From Saprospiraceae bacterium UBA7687 (GTDB taxonomy: Bacteria; Bacteroidota; Bacteroidia; Chitinophagales; Saprospiraceae): a stretch of 64,000 nucleotides of DNA. Position 1 is the stretch's first letter, and each line of letters begins with the position of its first letter. The DNA is taken from NCBI GenBank assembly GCA_002482845.1, contig DLGT01000138.1, positions 25,509-89,508 of the forward strand, in the 5' to 3' direction. Under the pieces are notes generated by a model. That model ran no database searches and was not told the origin of the DNA. It saw only the letters and a program-made list of their open reading frames with translations. The position numbers were made by a program, and so were the translations under genes. This document shows, piece by piece, positions 27,192 to 36,078 of this stretch.

Positions 27192-28460
27192 TCACAAAGC
27201 GAATAACTTTTCCCTCTCAGGTCCTGTACTAACCATTGAAATTTTTGTTTTCAATAAAGATTCTAATTGATGTACATAACTTATTGCTTTTTCTGGCAAT
27301 TGATCAAAAGCTGTAATATGGTCTAGACTTTCAAACCATCCTGGATATCCTACCAATTCAGGTACAATGTGTTTGTCTACAATATCAAAAGGTAATTCGT
27401 CAGTGACCATTCCATCATATTTGTAATTAGTAGCCACGCTGATTTCTTCAAAACTATCTAATACATCGAGTTTTGTAATGATCACTTGAGTGACGCCATT
27501 AAGCATGATGGTATATTTCAATTGTGGAATATCTATCCATCCGCAACGTCTTGGACGACCAGTAGTAGCACCAAACTCCATACCTACTTGTCTCAATTTT
27601 TCACCTGTCTCATCTAGAAGTTCCGTAGGAAAAGGTCCAGAACCCACTCTTGTACAGTAAGCTTTTGCAATTCCTATCACGTCTCTGATCTTGTTTGGCG
27701 CAATACCAAGTCCACTGCAAACACCTGCACTAATGGTATTAGATGATGTTACAAATGGGTATGTACCAAAATCAATATCTAACATTGAGCCCTGAGCGCC
27801 TTCTGCCAATATTTTTTTACCATCCGTAAGTGCTTGGTTTACATAATATTCGCTATTGACAAATTTAAGACTTTTTATTTTTTCGATGCTTTCAAAAAAC
27901 TTCTTTTCTTCCCCTTCTAAATCAAATTCTATTTCAGGATACAATTTGATCAATCCTAAATGTTTTTCTTTGATTGTTTGATATTTACTTTCAAAATCAC
28001 TTGCCGTAAGATCACCTACCCTCAAGCCATTTCTACCAGTTTTGTCCATATAGGCAGGTCCGATTCCTTTTAAAGTCGACCCAATTTTACTGACACCTTT
28101 TGATGCTTCTGATGCTGCGTCTAGATATCTATGGCTTGGCACGATGAGATGCGCTTTACGCGAAACGAGCAATCTTGATTGATAATCTATATCTGCTGCG
28201 TCTAGTGCATTGAGTTCCTTGACCATCGTGATTGGATCCAAAACTACACCATTTCCTATGACATTGGTGATGTCAGGTCTGAATATCCCCGAAGGAATGG
28301 TATGAAGGACGTATTTTTTACCATCTATTTTAATAGTGTGTCCAGCATTCGGTCCACCTTGGAACCTACAGACTAGATCATACTGCTCTGCTAGATAATC
28401 TACTATTTTTCCTTTTCCTTCATCTCCCCACTGAAGGCCTAATATAACATCAACTGCCAT
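27192..28460 (-). CDS. purA: Adenylosuccinate synthetase
   Basis: 422 aa from the ATG at 28460; the frame extends 12 codons upstream but the family starts at VDVILGLQWGDEGKGK, which is residue 3 here. It joins IMP and aspartate using GTP to make adenylosuccinate, the first committed step to AMP, in the cytoplasm. Seen: the GDEGKGK P-loop, GGPNAGHT, GIGPAYMDKTGR, EGAQGSMLDIDFGTYPFVTSS, and TTGRPRRCGWID. All expected motifs are present and the length is normal. Divergent from gcvP with a 220-base spacer. Confidence 0.96.
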   Translation of the reverse strand: MAVDVILGLQWGDEGKGKIVDYLAEQYDLVCRFQGGPNAGHTIKIDGKKYVLHTIPSGIFRPDITNVIGNGVVLDPITMVKELNALDAADIDYQSRLLVSRKAHLIVPSHRYLDAASEASKGVSKIGSTLKGIGPAYMDKTGRNGLRVGDLTASDFESKYQTIKEKHLGLIKLYPEIEFDLEGEEKKFFESIEKIKSLKFVNSEYYVNQALTDGKKILAEGAQGSMLDIDFGTYPFVTSSNTISAGVCSGLGIAPNKIRDVIGIAKAYCTRVGSGPFPTELLDETGEKLRQVGMEFGATTGRPRRCGWIDIPQLKYTIMLNGVTQVIITKLDVLDSFEEISVATNYKYDGMVTDELPFDIVDKHIVPELVGYPGWFESLDHITAFDQLPEKAISYVHQLESLLKTKISMVSTGPEREKLFAL

Positions 28461-28682
28461 TGTACTTTTAATTACTGATTGGTTTTTAAAGGTCAAAATT
28501 AATTAAAACCTGACAACTTTTTCTCATAAATCACATAAATACTCTGATAATTTTCTAAATATTTAAAAAAATGTAAAATATGACCAAACTCATGCAAAAA
28601 GAACCTTTAATCTTTTCGGACTATTATTTAAAAACTTTTACCTTCGCACATCGTTTCTAAACTCAACCAAATAATACAATCC

Positions 28683-31556
28683 ATGTCAAACCAAACACTG
28701 ACAAATTTTGCCAAAAGACACATTGGTATTTCATCATCTGAACTTGTAGAAATGCTCAATGTAATTGGTGTTTCTTCCCTCGATCAACTCATAGATGAGA
28801 CAGTTCCCGCAGGTATACGCATGTCTCAGGAACTAAATCTTCCAGAAGCATTGACAGAAAATGAATACCTGACTATGCTGAGAAGCATTGCATCAAAAAA
28901 TAAAATCTTTAAAACTTATATTGGCCAAGGATATTATGGCACCATCACACCGACGGTAATCCTGAGAAATATCTTCCAAAATCCAGGTTGGTACACACAA
29001 TACACGCCATACCAAGCAGAAATTGCACAAGGAAGATTAGAAGCTTTACTCAATTTCCAGACCATGGTTTCTGATCTTACTGGACTTCCGATAGCTAGTG
29101 CATCACTTCTCGATGAAGCAACTGCCGCAGCGGAAGCTATGGCTATGTGCGAAGGTCTTAGAAATAAAAAAAGAAAAAACAATCCTGCTACGAAGTTTTT
29201 TGTAGACCAACATGTGTACAAACAAACCCTTGATGTATTGATCACAAGAGCTACACCATTATTTATAGATGTTGTGGTGGGAGATTGGAAAACTTTTGAT
29301 TTTTCAGAAGATTATATTGGTGTCATGATTCAGTATCCTAATGCTGAAGGTCAAATAGAAGATTTCAGATCATTCACAAGTACATGTAATGAAAAAGAAA
29401 TTCAAGTAGTGGTCGCGAGTGATTTGCTGAGCTTAGCATTACTTACACCTCCAGGAGAATGGGGCGCAGATGTTGTGGTAGGCAACTCTCAAAGACTAGG
29501 CGTACCGAAAGGATACGGTGGACCACATGCTGCTTTTTTTGCTACCAAAGAAGATAACAAACGTGTCATCCCAGGTAGAATCATAGGTATGTCCATCGAT
29601 GTAAATGGCGAACCTGCACTCAGAATGGCGCTTCAGACCAGAGAGCAGCACATCAGAAGAGAAAAAGCAACATCCAATATCTGTACAGCCCAAGCTTTAT
29701 TAGCCGTTATGGCAGGGATGTATGCAGTCTATCATGGACCAGAAGGTGTCAAAGAAATTGCATCGACTATCCACAACTTGACAAATCATCTTGCAGATAA
29801 CTTAAAAAAGGCGCATTATAATGTAGTCAATTCAGCATACTTTGATACTGTAACCATAGAAACAGACCAAGATACCTTATTAAAAATAAAGGCTAAATCA
29901 GAAGAAGTAGGTATTAATTTTTATTACCCTACACGTCACAAAGTAAGTATTTCACTAGATGAGACAACGACTTTAGAAGATGTGAAAGCCATTATTTCCC
30001 TTTTCGGCAAAGTAAATGATTCAGGTCACGCATTCGAAGCAGCAAGCGAATCTCAAGTTTTGGGTGGCATGGAAAGAAGTTCAGCCATACTTACACATCC
30101 TGTATTCTCGTCTTACCATACAGAAAGTAAGATGATGAGATATATCAAAAGTCTAGAGAACAAAGATTTATCTTTAGTACATTCCATGATTTCACTTGGA
30201 TCATGTACCATGAAATTGAACGCGGCATCAGAAATGATACCAGTTACTTGGCCTGAGTTTTCATCATTACATCCATTTGTACCATTAGACCAGACAGAAG
30301 GTTACCAGCAGATATTTACCGAACTAGAAGCATACCTAGCAGAAATAACAGGATTTGAAGCATGTTCTTTACAACCTAACTCTGGTGCCCAAGGTGAGTA
30401 TGCAGGTTTATTGACGATTAAAGCTTACCATGAAGATAGAAATGAAGGCCATCGAAACATTGCTTTGATACCATCTTCAGCACACGGTACCAATCCTGCA
30501 AGTGCTGTCATGTGTGGTATGGAAGTGGTAGTTGTAGCGTGTGACGAAAAAGGTAATGTGGATATGGATGATCTCAAAGCAAAAACTGAGCAACACAAAG
30601 CCAACCTTGCTGCGCTGATGATTACCTATCCAAGTACACATGGCGTTTTCGAAACATCGATCAAAGAAATATGTACATTAATTCATGACAATGGTGGTCT
30701 AGTATATATGGACGGTGCCAATATGAATGCCCAAGTAGGACTGACAAGTCCAGGCATCATAGGTGCAGACGTATGCCACTTGAATCTTCACAAAACATTT
30801 GCGATTCCACATGGTGGTGGTGGTCCAGGTATGGGTCCTATCTGCGTAAATAACAAGTTAGCACCATTTTTACCAGGTCACGCTGTGATACCGACTGGTG
30901 GTAGCAAAGCCACACATGCTGTTTCTTCAGCACCTTGGGGAAGTGCCAGCATACTCTTGATTTCTTATGGTTATATCCGAATGCTAGGCGCAAAAGGTGT
31001 AAAAGATGCCACCAAATATGCTATCCTCAACGCCAATTATATCAAAGCGAGACTAGAAGGAGCCTACCCTATCCTATATTCAGGAGCTATGGGTAGAGCA
31101 GCGCACGAAATGATCGTGGATCTTAGACAATTTAAAGCAGCGGGTGTCAGCGCAGAAGATGTTGCTAAAAGGTTGATGGATTATGGATTTCATGCGCCTA
31201 CTTTATCATTCCCTGTAGCAGGTACCATCATGATAGAACCGACAGAAAGTGAAGATAAAGACGAATTGGATAGATTCTGTGATGCTCTCCTATCTATCAG
31301 AAAAGAAATAGACGAAGTAGCAGATGGCACCATGGATCAACATTCTAATGTGCTCACCAATGCACCACATACAGCACGTATGGTCACCAATGATACTTGG
31401 ACATTTACATACTCTAGAGAAAAAGCAGCTTATCCATTACCATATCTAAGACATGGCCATAAGTTTTGGCCAAGTGTTGCAAGAGTAGATAGTGCATTCG
31501 GAGATAGAAACCTGATATGCATCTGTCCACCTATTGAAAGTTATATGGAGAAGTAA
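28683..31556 (+). CDS. gcvP: Glycine dehydrogenase (decarboxylating), P protein
   Basis: 957 aa, the full-length fused form of the glycine cleavage P protein. With PLP it decarboxylates glycine and passes the aminomethyl group to the lipoyl H protein. Visible: FAKRHIGIS start, YYGTITPTVILRN, LLDEATAAAEAM, the active-site lysine in NLHKTFAIPHGGGGPG (Lys704), and the C-terminal FGDRNLICICPP. H and T protein genes are not nearby. A near match to the -7 box, TACCTTCG, lies at 28639-28646, and no glycine riboswitch is evident in the leader. Its last ~90 bases plus terminator are duplicated at 32312-32479. Confidence 0.96.
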   Translation: MSNQTLTNFAKRHIGISSSELVEMLNVIGVSSLDQLIDETVPAGIRMSQELNLPEALTENEYLTMLRSIASKNKIFKTYIGQGYYGTITPTVILRNIFQNPGWYTQYTPYQAEIAQGRLEALLNFQTMVSDLTGLPIASASLLDEATAAAEAMAMCEGLRNKKRKNNPATKFFVDQHVYKQTLDVLITRATPLFIDVVVGDWKTFDFSEDYIGVMIQYPNAEGQIEDFRSFTSTCNEKEIQVVVASDLLSLALLTPPGEWGADVVVGNSQRLGVPKGYGGPHAAFFATKEDNKRVIPGRIIGMSIDVNGEPALRMALQTREQHIRREKATSNICTAQALLAVMAGMYAVYHGPEGVKEIASTIHNLTNHLADNLKKAHYNVVNSAYFDTVTIETDQDTLLKIKAKSEEVGINFYYPTRHKVSISLDETTTLEDVKAIISLFGKVNDSGHAFEAASESQVLGGMERSSAILTHPVFSSYHTESKMMRYIKSLENKDLSLVHSMISLGSCTMKLNAASEMIPVTWPEFSSLHPFVPLDQTEGYQQIFTELEAYLAEITGFEACSLQPNSGAQGEYAGLLTIKAYHEDRNEGHRNIALIPSSAHGTNPASAVMCGMEVVVVACDEKGNVDMDDLKAKTEQHKANLAALMITYPSTHGVFETSIKEICTLIHDNGGLVYMDGANMNAQVGLTSPGIIGADVCHLNLHKTFAIPHGGGGPGMGPICVNNKLAPFLPGHAVIPTGGSKATHAVSSAPWGSASILLISYGYIRMLGAKGVKDATKYAILNANYIKARLEGAYPILYSGAMGRAAHEMIVDLRQFKAAGVSAEDVAKRLMDYGFHAPTLSFPVAGTIMIEPTESEDKDELDRFCDALLSIRKEIDEVADGTMDQHSNVLTNAPHTARMVTNDTWTFTYSREKAAYPLPYLRHGHKFWPSVARVDSAFGDRNLICICPPIESYMEK

Positions 31557-31581
31557 GGTTCAACCTTATAAGGCAAATATT

Positions 31582-31618
31582 AAAAGAGCCACTTCTGATT
31601 ACAGGAGTGGCTCTTTTT
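31582..31618. terminator. Terminator after gcvP
   Basis: AAAAGAGCCACTTCTG (31582-31597) pairs with CAGGAGTGGCTCTTTT (31602-31617) with one mismatch, followed by T-rich sequence. A copy is found at 32424. Confidence 0.85.
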
Positions 31619-31738
31619 ATTTTACTTGGTGTCATAATCTAAAGAGTTTTTGAACTTTGCAGATTATGAAATTGTTGTGATACTAACTTTTATAATGGCA
31701 GTTTTAAGAAATATTCCTTTAGTTTAATATTCTTTATT

Positions 31739-31960
31739 ATGAAAACACAAAACATATTCATTGCGCATCCACAAACAAGTGAACAAGTTTCTGCTTTAAA
31801 AGCATTTATGCAAGCGCTCAAAATTAAATTTGAGATTTCAAAAAAAGATGAGTACGATCCTGAGTTTGTAGAAAAAATAATGGAAAGTAAAGAACAGGTT
31901 AAAAATGGTAGGGTAACAAGAGTCGAAAAAGAAAACCTTAAAGAATTTTTAGGTTTGTAA
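31739..31960 (+). CDS. Antitoxin of a YoeB-type toxin-antitoxin pair (DUF2683-like)
   Basis: 73 aa. Small acidic/charged protein (SEQVSALKAFMQALKIKFEI, then KKDEYDPEFVEKIMES) that matches the DUF2683-like proteins placed before Txe/YoeB toxins in Bacteroidota. The N-terminal part probably binds DNA or dimerises and the C-terminal helix probably covers the toxin. The toxin ATG follows one base after its stop. The module lies between two copies of the gcvP 3' end. Confidence 0.75.
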   Translation: MKTQNIFIAHPQTSEQVSALKAFMQALKIKFEISKKDEYDPEFVEKIMESKEQVKNGRVTRVEKENLKEFLGL

Positions 31961-31961
31961 C

Positions 31962-32228
31962 ATGGCTTACTATTTAGATTTTACGGATAAAGCCAAAGAT
32001 GATATTAATGCTTACAAAAAGTCAGGCAATAAAGTCGTTTTATTTAAACTTCTTGCCTTATTTGAAGAACTATCTGAACACCCTTTTATTGGAACTGGCA
32101 AACCGGAGCCGCTCAAGCATGAATTTTCTGGCTGTTGGTCCCGCAGAATAAACCGAGAACACCGTTTAGTATATGAAGTATCAGACAATATTGTTTCTAT
32201 TCTTTCTGCTAAAGGCCACTATGAGTAA
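31962..32228 (+). CDS. yoeB: Txe/YoeB family mRNA-cleaving toxin
   Basis: 88 aa, the usual length. YoeB-fold ribosome-dependent endoribonuclease. Family signatures: FTDKAKDDINAYKKSGN, GTGKPEPLKHEFSGCWSRRINREHRLVYEV and ILSAKGHYE; the conserved Glu, Arg and the C-terminal His-Tyr pair of the active site are present, so it should be active. Paired with the small protein directly upstream, which should neutralise it. Confidence 0.9.
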   Translation: MAYYLDFTDKAKDDINAYKKSGNKVVLFKLLALFEELSEHPFIGTGKPEPLKHEFSGCWSRRINREHRLVYEVSDNIVSILSAKGHYE

Positions 32229-32311
32229 TATCTATTATTCCAATTATATACTTGACATTTTAATAAAAGCTGCATATCCACTACTTTACCTGAAACTGGA
32301 AAAAAAATCTA

Positions 32312-32402
32312 GCCTAGTGCTGCAAGATTAGAAAGTCATTCGGTGATAGAAATCTGATATGTATCTGTCCTCCGATTGAAAGGTATATGGAGAAGTAAGG
32401 TT
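32312..32402 (+). pseudogene. Duplicate of the gcvP 3' end
   Basis: About 90 bases aligned to 31471-31560 with ten mismatches and one deleted base, including the stop codon context GGAGAAGTAAGG. The frameshift and missing 5' part make it non-coding. The similarity continues through the terminator to about 32479. Confidence 0.85.
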
Positions 32403-32423
32403 GGAATCTTATCTTCAAAACAT

Positions 32424-32462
32424 AAAAGAGCCACTTCTGATAACAGGAGTGGCTCATTTTAT
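32424..32462. terminator. Duplicated gcvP terminator downstream of the toxin gene
   Basis: GAGCCACTTCTG (32428-32439) pairs with CAGGAGTGGCTC (32444-32455), then ATTTTATTT. It would now end the toxin-antitoxin transcript. Confidence 0.75.
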
Positions 32463-32591
32463 TTGCTTGATTTCATAATGTTAAATTTGCGATGTGTACT
32501 TAATGGCGTTGTATTCTCCGAATGCAACATATAAAGCATCTTGCAATCAGAGATTGTAAGACCAATAGAAAGGAGTCCCACAAAACACCAC

Positions 32592-32627
32592 AAAAAAAAA
32601 GGGACAACCTTACGATTATCCCTTTTC
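32592..32627 (-). terminator. Terminator of the prs-rplY unit
   Basis: On the minus strand AAAAGGGA (32626-32619) pairs with TCCCTTTT (32604-32597) and is followed by a T run (32596-32592), 20-odd bases after the rplY stop. Confidence 0.7.
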
Positions 32628-32649
32628 TATATCTAAATTCTCTTAAGAA

Positions 32650-33261
32650 TTATTTCTTTTTCTTACCTGTTGCTCCGGCAGCAGCTTTTGCTTCAGCAGC
32701 AGCAGCAGCTTTCAATGCTCTTGGTATTTCGATAAGTGCTACTGGTGTTGCAGCGTTGTTAAGGATTTCTACGCCCGCAGGAACGATCACCTCTCTAACT
32801 CTTAATGCTTGACCAAGCTCTAATTTAGAAATATCAGCTTTCAACTCATCTACCAATTTCTCAGGAGTTGTTTTGATTTTGATTTTTCTTAATTGCTGAA
32901 TCAATTTACCACCTACTTTTACACCTGGAGATACTCCTTTGAATCTTAATGGAACTTCCACTTTGATTGGTGTATTGTCGATTAGTCTTAGAAAATCAAT
33001 GTGAAGCAACTTGTCACTCACTGGGTGAAATTGTGCAGACTTAAGAATTGCTTTGTAAGCTTTGCCATCAATAGACAAATCAGCAATTTTAAAATCTGGT
33101 GTATATATAAGGTGTTTTACAGATGCAGGTGTTACTGTGAAGTGAACTACGTCACCACCACCATACAAAACAGCTGGTACATTACCATTATTTCTATCTA
33201 TTCTTGTGCCTTTTTTACCAAGCTCAGACCTTGTATTTCCTTGAATTTCTATCGATACCAT
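32650..33261 (-). CDS. rplY: 50S ribosomal protein L25/general stress protein Ctc
   Basis: 203 aa, the long CTC-type L25: N-terminal 5S-rRNA-binding L25 domain (about 1-95: GNTRSELGKKGTRIDRNNGNVPAVLYGGG) and C-terminal TL5-type domain (about 100-185). The tail is Ala/Lys-rich (AAAAEAKAAAGATGKKKK), common in this phylum. It binds 5S rRNA in the large ribosomal subunit. Follows prs by about 120 bases on the same strand, a common order in Bacteroidota, but has its own candidate -7 box. Confidence 0.94.
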   Translation of the reverse strand: MVSIEIQGNTRSELGKKGTRIDRNNGNVPAVLYGGGDVVHFTVTPASVKHLIYTPDFKIADLSIDGKAYKAILKSAQFHPVSDKLLHIDFLRLIDNTPIKVEVPLRFKGVSPGVKVGGKLIQQLRKIKIKTTPEKLVDELKADISKLELGQALRVREVIVPAGVEILNNAATPVALIEIPRALKAAAAAEAKAAAGATGKKKK

Positions 33262-33295
33262 ATCTAAAAAACTATACGTTAATTATAAAGAGCCG

Positions 33296-33303
33296 CAAAG
33301 ATA
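33296..33303 (-). promoter_or_regulatory. -7 box TATCTTTG before rplY
   Basis: CAAAGATA on the plus strand, 35 bases before the rplY ATG. Full match to TAnnTTTG; no -33 element seen. Confidence 0.45.
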
Positions 33304-33381
33304 CTATTTGTTTGCATTTCTTGTAATATTTTTATAAATTATTTTTACAACTTGTCAGATAATTATCCCAGACTCAATCAA

Positions 33382-34320
33382 TTATATGCCTTTATCCACA
33401 AAAAGTGCTGCTATTGATTTGTATTCATGGGTATTTCTGATCGCTCTAGCAAAAAGTTTTGCACATGATAGCACCTTGATTTTGTCAGATTGACCTCTTA
33501 ATGGAATACTATCCGTCACTATGACTTCTGTGATCTTTGAATTATTGATATTATCATATGCTGCACCGGACAATACTGGATGGGTTAGTATCGCCTTTAC
33601 ACTTTTTGCCCCTTTTTCGATGAGGGCATCCGCTGCTTTGCACAAGGTACCTGCTGTATCTATGATGTCATCTATTAATATAATATCCCTTCCCTGCACA
33701 TCACCTATAACCGTAATACTTGCGACTTCATTGGCCACACGTCTTTCTTTATCACAAATGACAAGGTCTCTTTCAAAATACTTGGCGTATGATCTTGCTC
33801 TTTTTACGCCTCCTACATCTGGTGATGCAAAGGTGACATTGCTCAAGTCCATCTTGGCCAAAAATGGAATAAAGATGGCTTCACTTTTTAGGTGATCTAC
33901 CGGAATATCAAAAAATCCTTGGATTTGTTCTGCGTGTAGATCCATCGTCATGATACGATTTACACCTGATGCTTGCAATATATTTGCAACAAGTTTGGCT
34001 GAAATCGGCACCCTAGGCTTATCTTTTCTATCTTGTCGAGCGTACCCGAAATAAGGTATGACAGCAGTGATATATCCTGCAGATGCTCTTTTGGCTGAAT
34101 CTATTAATAGGAGCAACTCCATGATATTGTCAGCAGGACCAAAGGTAGATGCTATAAAAAAGGTGTATGAACCTCTCACAGACTCGTTAATGACAACTTG
34201 CATCTCTCCGTCTGCAAATGTATTTACAGTTACATCTCCTAGTGGATAACCATAATAATCGGAGATACGCTCAGCAAGGTACCTTGATTTGGTGGCTGAG
34301 AATAATTTGACGTCAGGCAT
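33382..34320 (-). CDS. prs: Ribose-phosphate pyrophosphokinase
   Basis: 312 aa. Makes PRPP from ribose-5-phosphate and ATP for purine, pyrimidine, histidine and NAD synthesis. Motifs: FADGEMQVVINESVRG, IPYFGYARQDRK (ATP site), MDLHAEQIQGFFDIPVDHL (Mg/ribose-phosphate), and the PRPP loop IILIDDIIDTAGTLCKAA. Normal length and complete. Upstream is an 860-base gene-free region; a TATGTTTG box lies at 34346-34353 on this strand. Confidence 0.96.
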   Translation of the reverse strand: MPDVKLFSATKSRYLAERISDYYGYPLGDVTVNTFADGEMQVVINESVRGSYTFFIASTFGPADNIMELLLLIDSAKRASAGYITAVIPYFGYARQDRKDKPRVPISAKLVANILQASGVNRIMTMDLHAEQIQGFFDIPVDHLKSEAIFIPFLAKMDLSNVTFASPDVGGVKRARSYAKYFERDLVICDKERRVANEVASITVIGDVQGRDIILIDDIIDTAGTLCKAADALIEKGAKSVKAILTHPVLSGAAYDNINNSKITEVIVTDSIPLRGQSDKIKVLSCAKLFARAIRNTHEYKSIAALFVDKGI

Positions 34321-34770
34321 AATTATACTTTGTTGGATTTGACTGCAAACATAATGCTTTTATAATCAACCTTAAATGCTTTTGGTAATTTATTTATCCT
34401 TGAAGTAAATTTTGTTCCTAAAGTCCGATATTTTAATCATCACATTTTCAATGAATTAAAATACCAAACTTTCATAATTTAATATCTTGTACCTAGTGAG
34501 CTAGGCCCTATTTAAGTGACTAGCTTTGTACGACTATAAACTTTGAGCAAAGAAAACCCCATCACAACCTGTTTATTTGTCTATTTTTACCCAAATGATT
34601 TAATGGTAAATTTTATCTGAAGTGTTTATGATATTATTTAGTATTAAGAGCATGTTTAAAAATTTTCTTAGTTGCTAATCAAAAGAATATGGTTCTGCCG
34701 CTAAAAGAAAAAAGAGTGAGTCAAGCCCGAAAAGTCATTTGTTCAAATAAATGAAAAAATCTAAATCCCA

Positions 34771-34834
34771 ATTTATTGATAATCAAACGTTTCCCTTTAG
34801 GGTCAGGGTGAAAAACGGTTGATTGTCAATAAAT
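34771..34834 (+). repeat. Dispersed palindromic repeat, copy E (best copy)
   Basis: Arms ATTTATTGATAATCAAACGTTT (given as positions 34771-34792) and the complementary right arm 34813-34834 pair at about 20 of 22 positions around CCCTTTAGGGTCAGGGTGAAA. The longest-armed copy in the window. Confidence 0.85.
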
Positions 34835-35063
34835 TTGTGTTTTCGGATGAGAGGATAGAGTTGAGTGCACTAAACGATGAGATTATTTTGAAGTCAGGTT
34901 CACAAGATATTGATTAAAAGGTAATAAAAAATTAAGCATACTTAAAGTGCCGTTTATATAGGGTCTGTATAAAAGGTTATATGTTTTTAAGATATACATC
35001 TTGGATCTACGCAGAAAAGTCACTAAATTAAAGAAAAGATAAACTCTGATTCCTACTGCATTG

Positions 35064-35113
35064 TTAATCAATTGTTTTCCTTTAGGTCTGGGGTACACAA
35101 CATCTGATTATAA
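35064..35113 (+). repeat. Dispersed palindromic repeat, copy F (decayed)
   Basis: TAATCAATTGTT (35066-35077) and AACATCTGATTA (35100-35111) pair at 10 of 12 positions; the core CCTTTAGGTCTGGGGTACA has several changes. Only about 270 bases from copy E. Confidence 0.6.
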
Positions 35114-35185
35114 ATCAACTTGTGCTCTCAATGTTGACACTAGTTTTAGTTTATTTTTTCAAAGCACTAATCAAACAACATCCAA

Positions 35186-35866
35186 ATGATAACGCGAATA
35201 ATATATGTTATACTTGTTTTCACGATACTACTTGCTTTCGTTGGCTGTAATGGACAAGCAAAAAATAATAATCCGTCTGTGCCCATCACACCTACAGAAA
35301 AATCTACATTAGTGGGTGGTGGTTGCGATGGTTGTGAGCTGATGTATGTTGGGATGCCAACAGATATATTTTCTGTCGATACCAGCTCAGGATGGAATGA
35401 AATAGGAAAAAAGCTTTTAGTCAAAGGGACTGTTTTTAAGCTTGACGGAAAGACACCTGCTCCTAATGTCATTATATATTACTGGCAAACAGATGATAAC
35501 GGTTACTATTCACCAAAGGATGGTATGGACGAAAAAGCCATAAGACACGGGCATATACGTGGTTGGGTAAAAACGGACAAAAACGGTAAATACGCCATTT
35601 ATACCATCAAACCTGCTCCATATCCCAATGAAGATATACCAGCACACATTCATATATCCATCAAAGAACCCAATATACCCAATGAATACTATATAGACGA
35701 ATTTGTTTTTGACGATGATAAATTCTTGAATGCTGAAAAAAGAAAAACAATGGAAAATCGGGGTGGCAGTGGTATTTTGAGTATACAAAACTCTGACGGC
35801 TTACAAATCGCGAAACACAATATTATTTTGGGGTTTAACATTCCTAATTATCTAGAAAAAATATAA
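35186..35866 (+). CDS. Intradiol ring-cleavage dioxygenase-like lipoprotein
   Basis: 226 aa. Lipoprotein signal with lipobox FVGC (Cys21), so it is exported and lipid-anchored. Residues about 70-215 match the intradiol dioxygenase fold: LVKGTVFKLDGKTPAPNVIIYYWQTDDNGYY, HGHIRGWVKTDKNGKY and IPAHIHISI. The iron ligands expected (two Tyr, two His) are plausible as a Tyr at 107/108, the Tyr of PAPYPNED, and His154/His156. An exported enzyme of this fold acting on aromatics is unusual compared with cytoplasmic catechol dioxygenases; related Bacteroidota lipoproteins are uncharacterised. Stands alone, with no aromatic catabolism genes nearby. Confidence 0.82.
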   Translation: MITRIIYVILVFTILLAFVGCNGQAKNNNPSVPITPTEKSTLVGGGCDGCELMYVGMPTDIFSVDTSSGWNEIGKKLLVKGTVFKLDGKTPAPNVIIYYWQTDDNGYYSPKDGMDEKAIRHGHIRGWVKTDKNGKYAIYTIKPAPYPNEDIPAHIHISIKEPNIPNEYYIDEFVFDDDKFLNAEKRKTMENRGGSGILSIQNSDGLQIAKHNIILGFNIPNYLEKI

Positions 35867-36043
35867 CAGCATCCTATTTTGTGGTGTGTGCTTGAAAACA
35901 ATTCAAATTAAATTTGATCGTTTTTAAACTGGCGGGCAAACAGTATCACACTTTCGCTCTAAAAATAGTACCAACCTGCTGGAAATTTGGTTATTGAGAT
36001 ACAAACGACTTGCTAAAATGCGCACTAAATCCATCCTTTTACC

Positions 36044-36051
36044 TACATTTG
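36044..36051 (+). promoter_or_regulatory. -7 box TACATTTG before the DPP-IV gene
   Basis: Full TAnnTTTG match 27 bases before the ATG at 36079; lies after the earlier TTG of the open frame and so supports the ATG start. Confidence 0.5.
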
Positions 36052-36078
36052 CTTCCTAAAGTATTAAATCTCTCTTGT

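Larger units (their letters stand above)
32229..32649. other. Intergenic region with gcvP 3'-end duplicate
   Basis: Holds the duplicated gcvP tail, the duplicated terminator and, at the right, the terminator of rplY. No other gene seen. Confidence 0.7.
34321..35185. other. Long gene-free divergent region with two dispersed repeats
   Basis: 865 bases without a supportable gene. It contains a prs -7 box (34346-34353, minus), copies E and F of the dispersed repeat, and a small CCTAGTGAGCTAGG palindrome near 34491. One 71-codon minus-strand frame (34883-35098) overlaps copy F and looks accidental. Confidence 0.6.

Noticed and set aside
28497..28682. Glycine riboswitch before gcvP
   Set aside because: The leader is short and AT-rich without the paired GG-rich helices expected; nothing supports it.
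34883..35098. 71-codon minus-strand frame in the prs upstream region
   Set aside because: Overlaps copy F of the dispersed repeat, has no promoter box and no family features.
36010..36078. Upstream TTG start for the DPP-IV gene
   Set aside because: Lies before the TACATTTG box and would place a non-signal leader before an excellent signal peptide.
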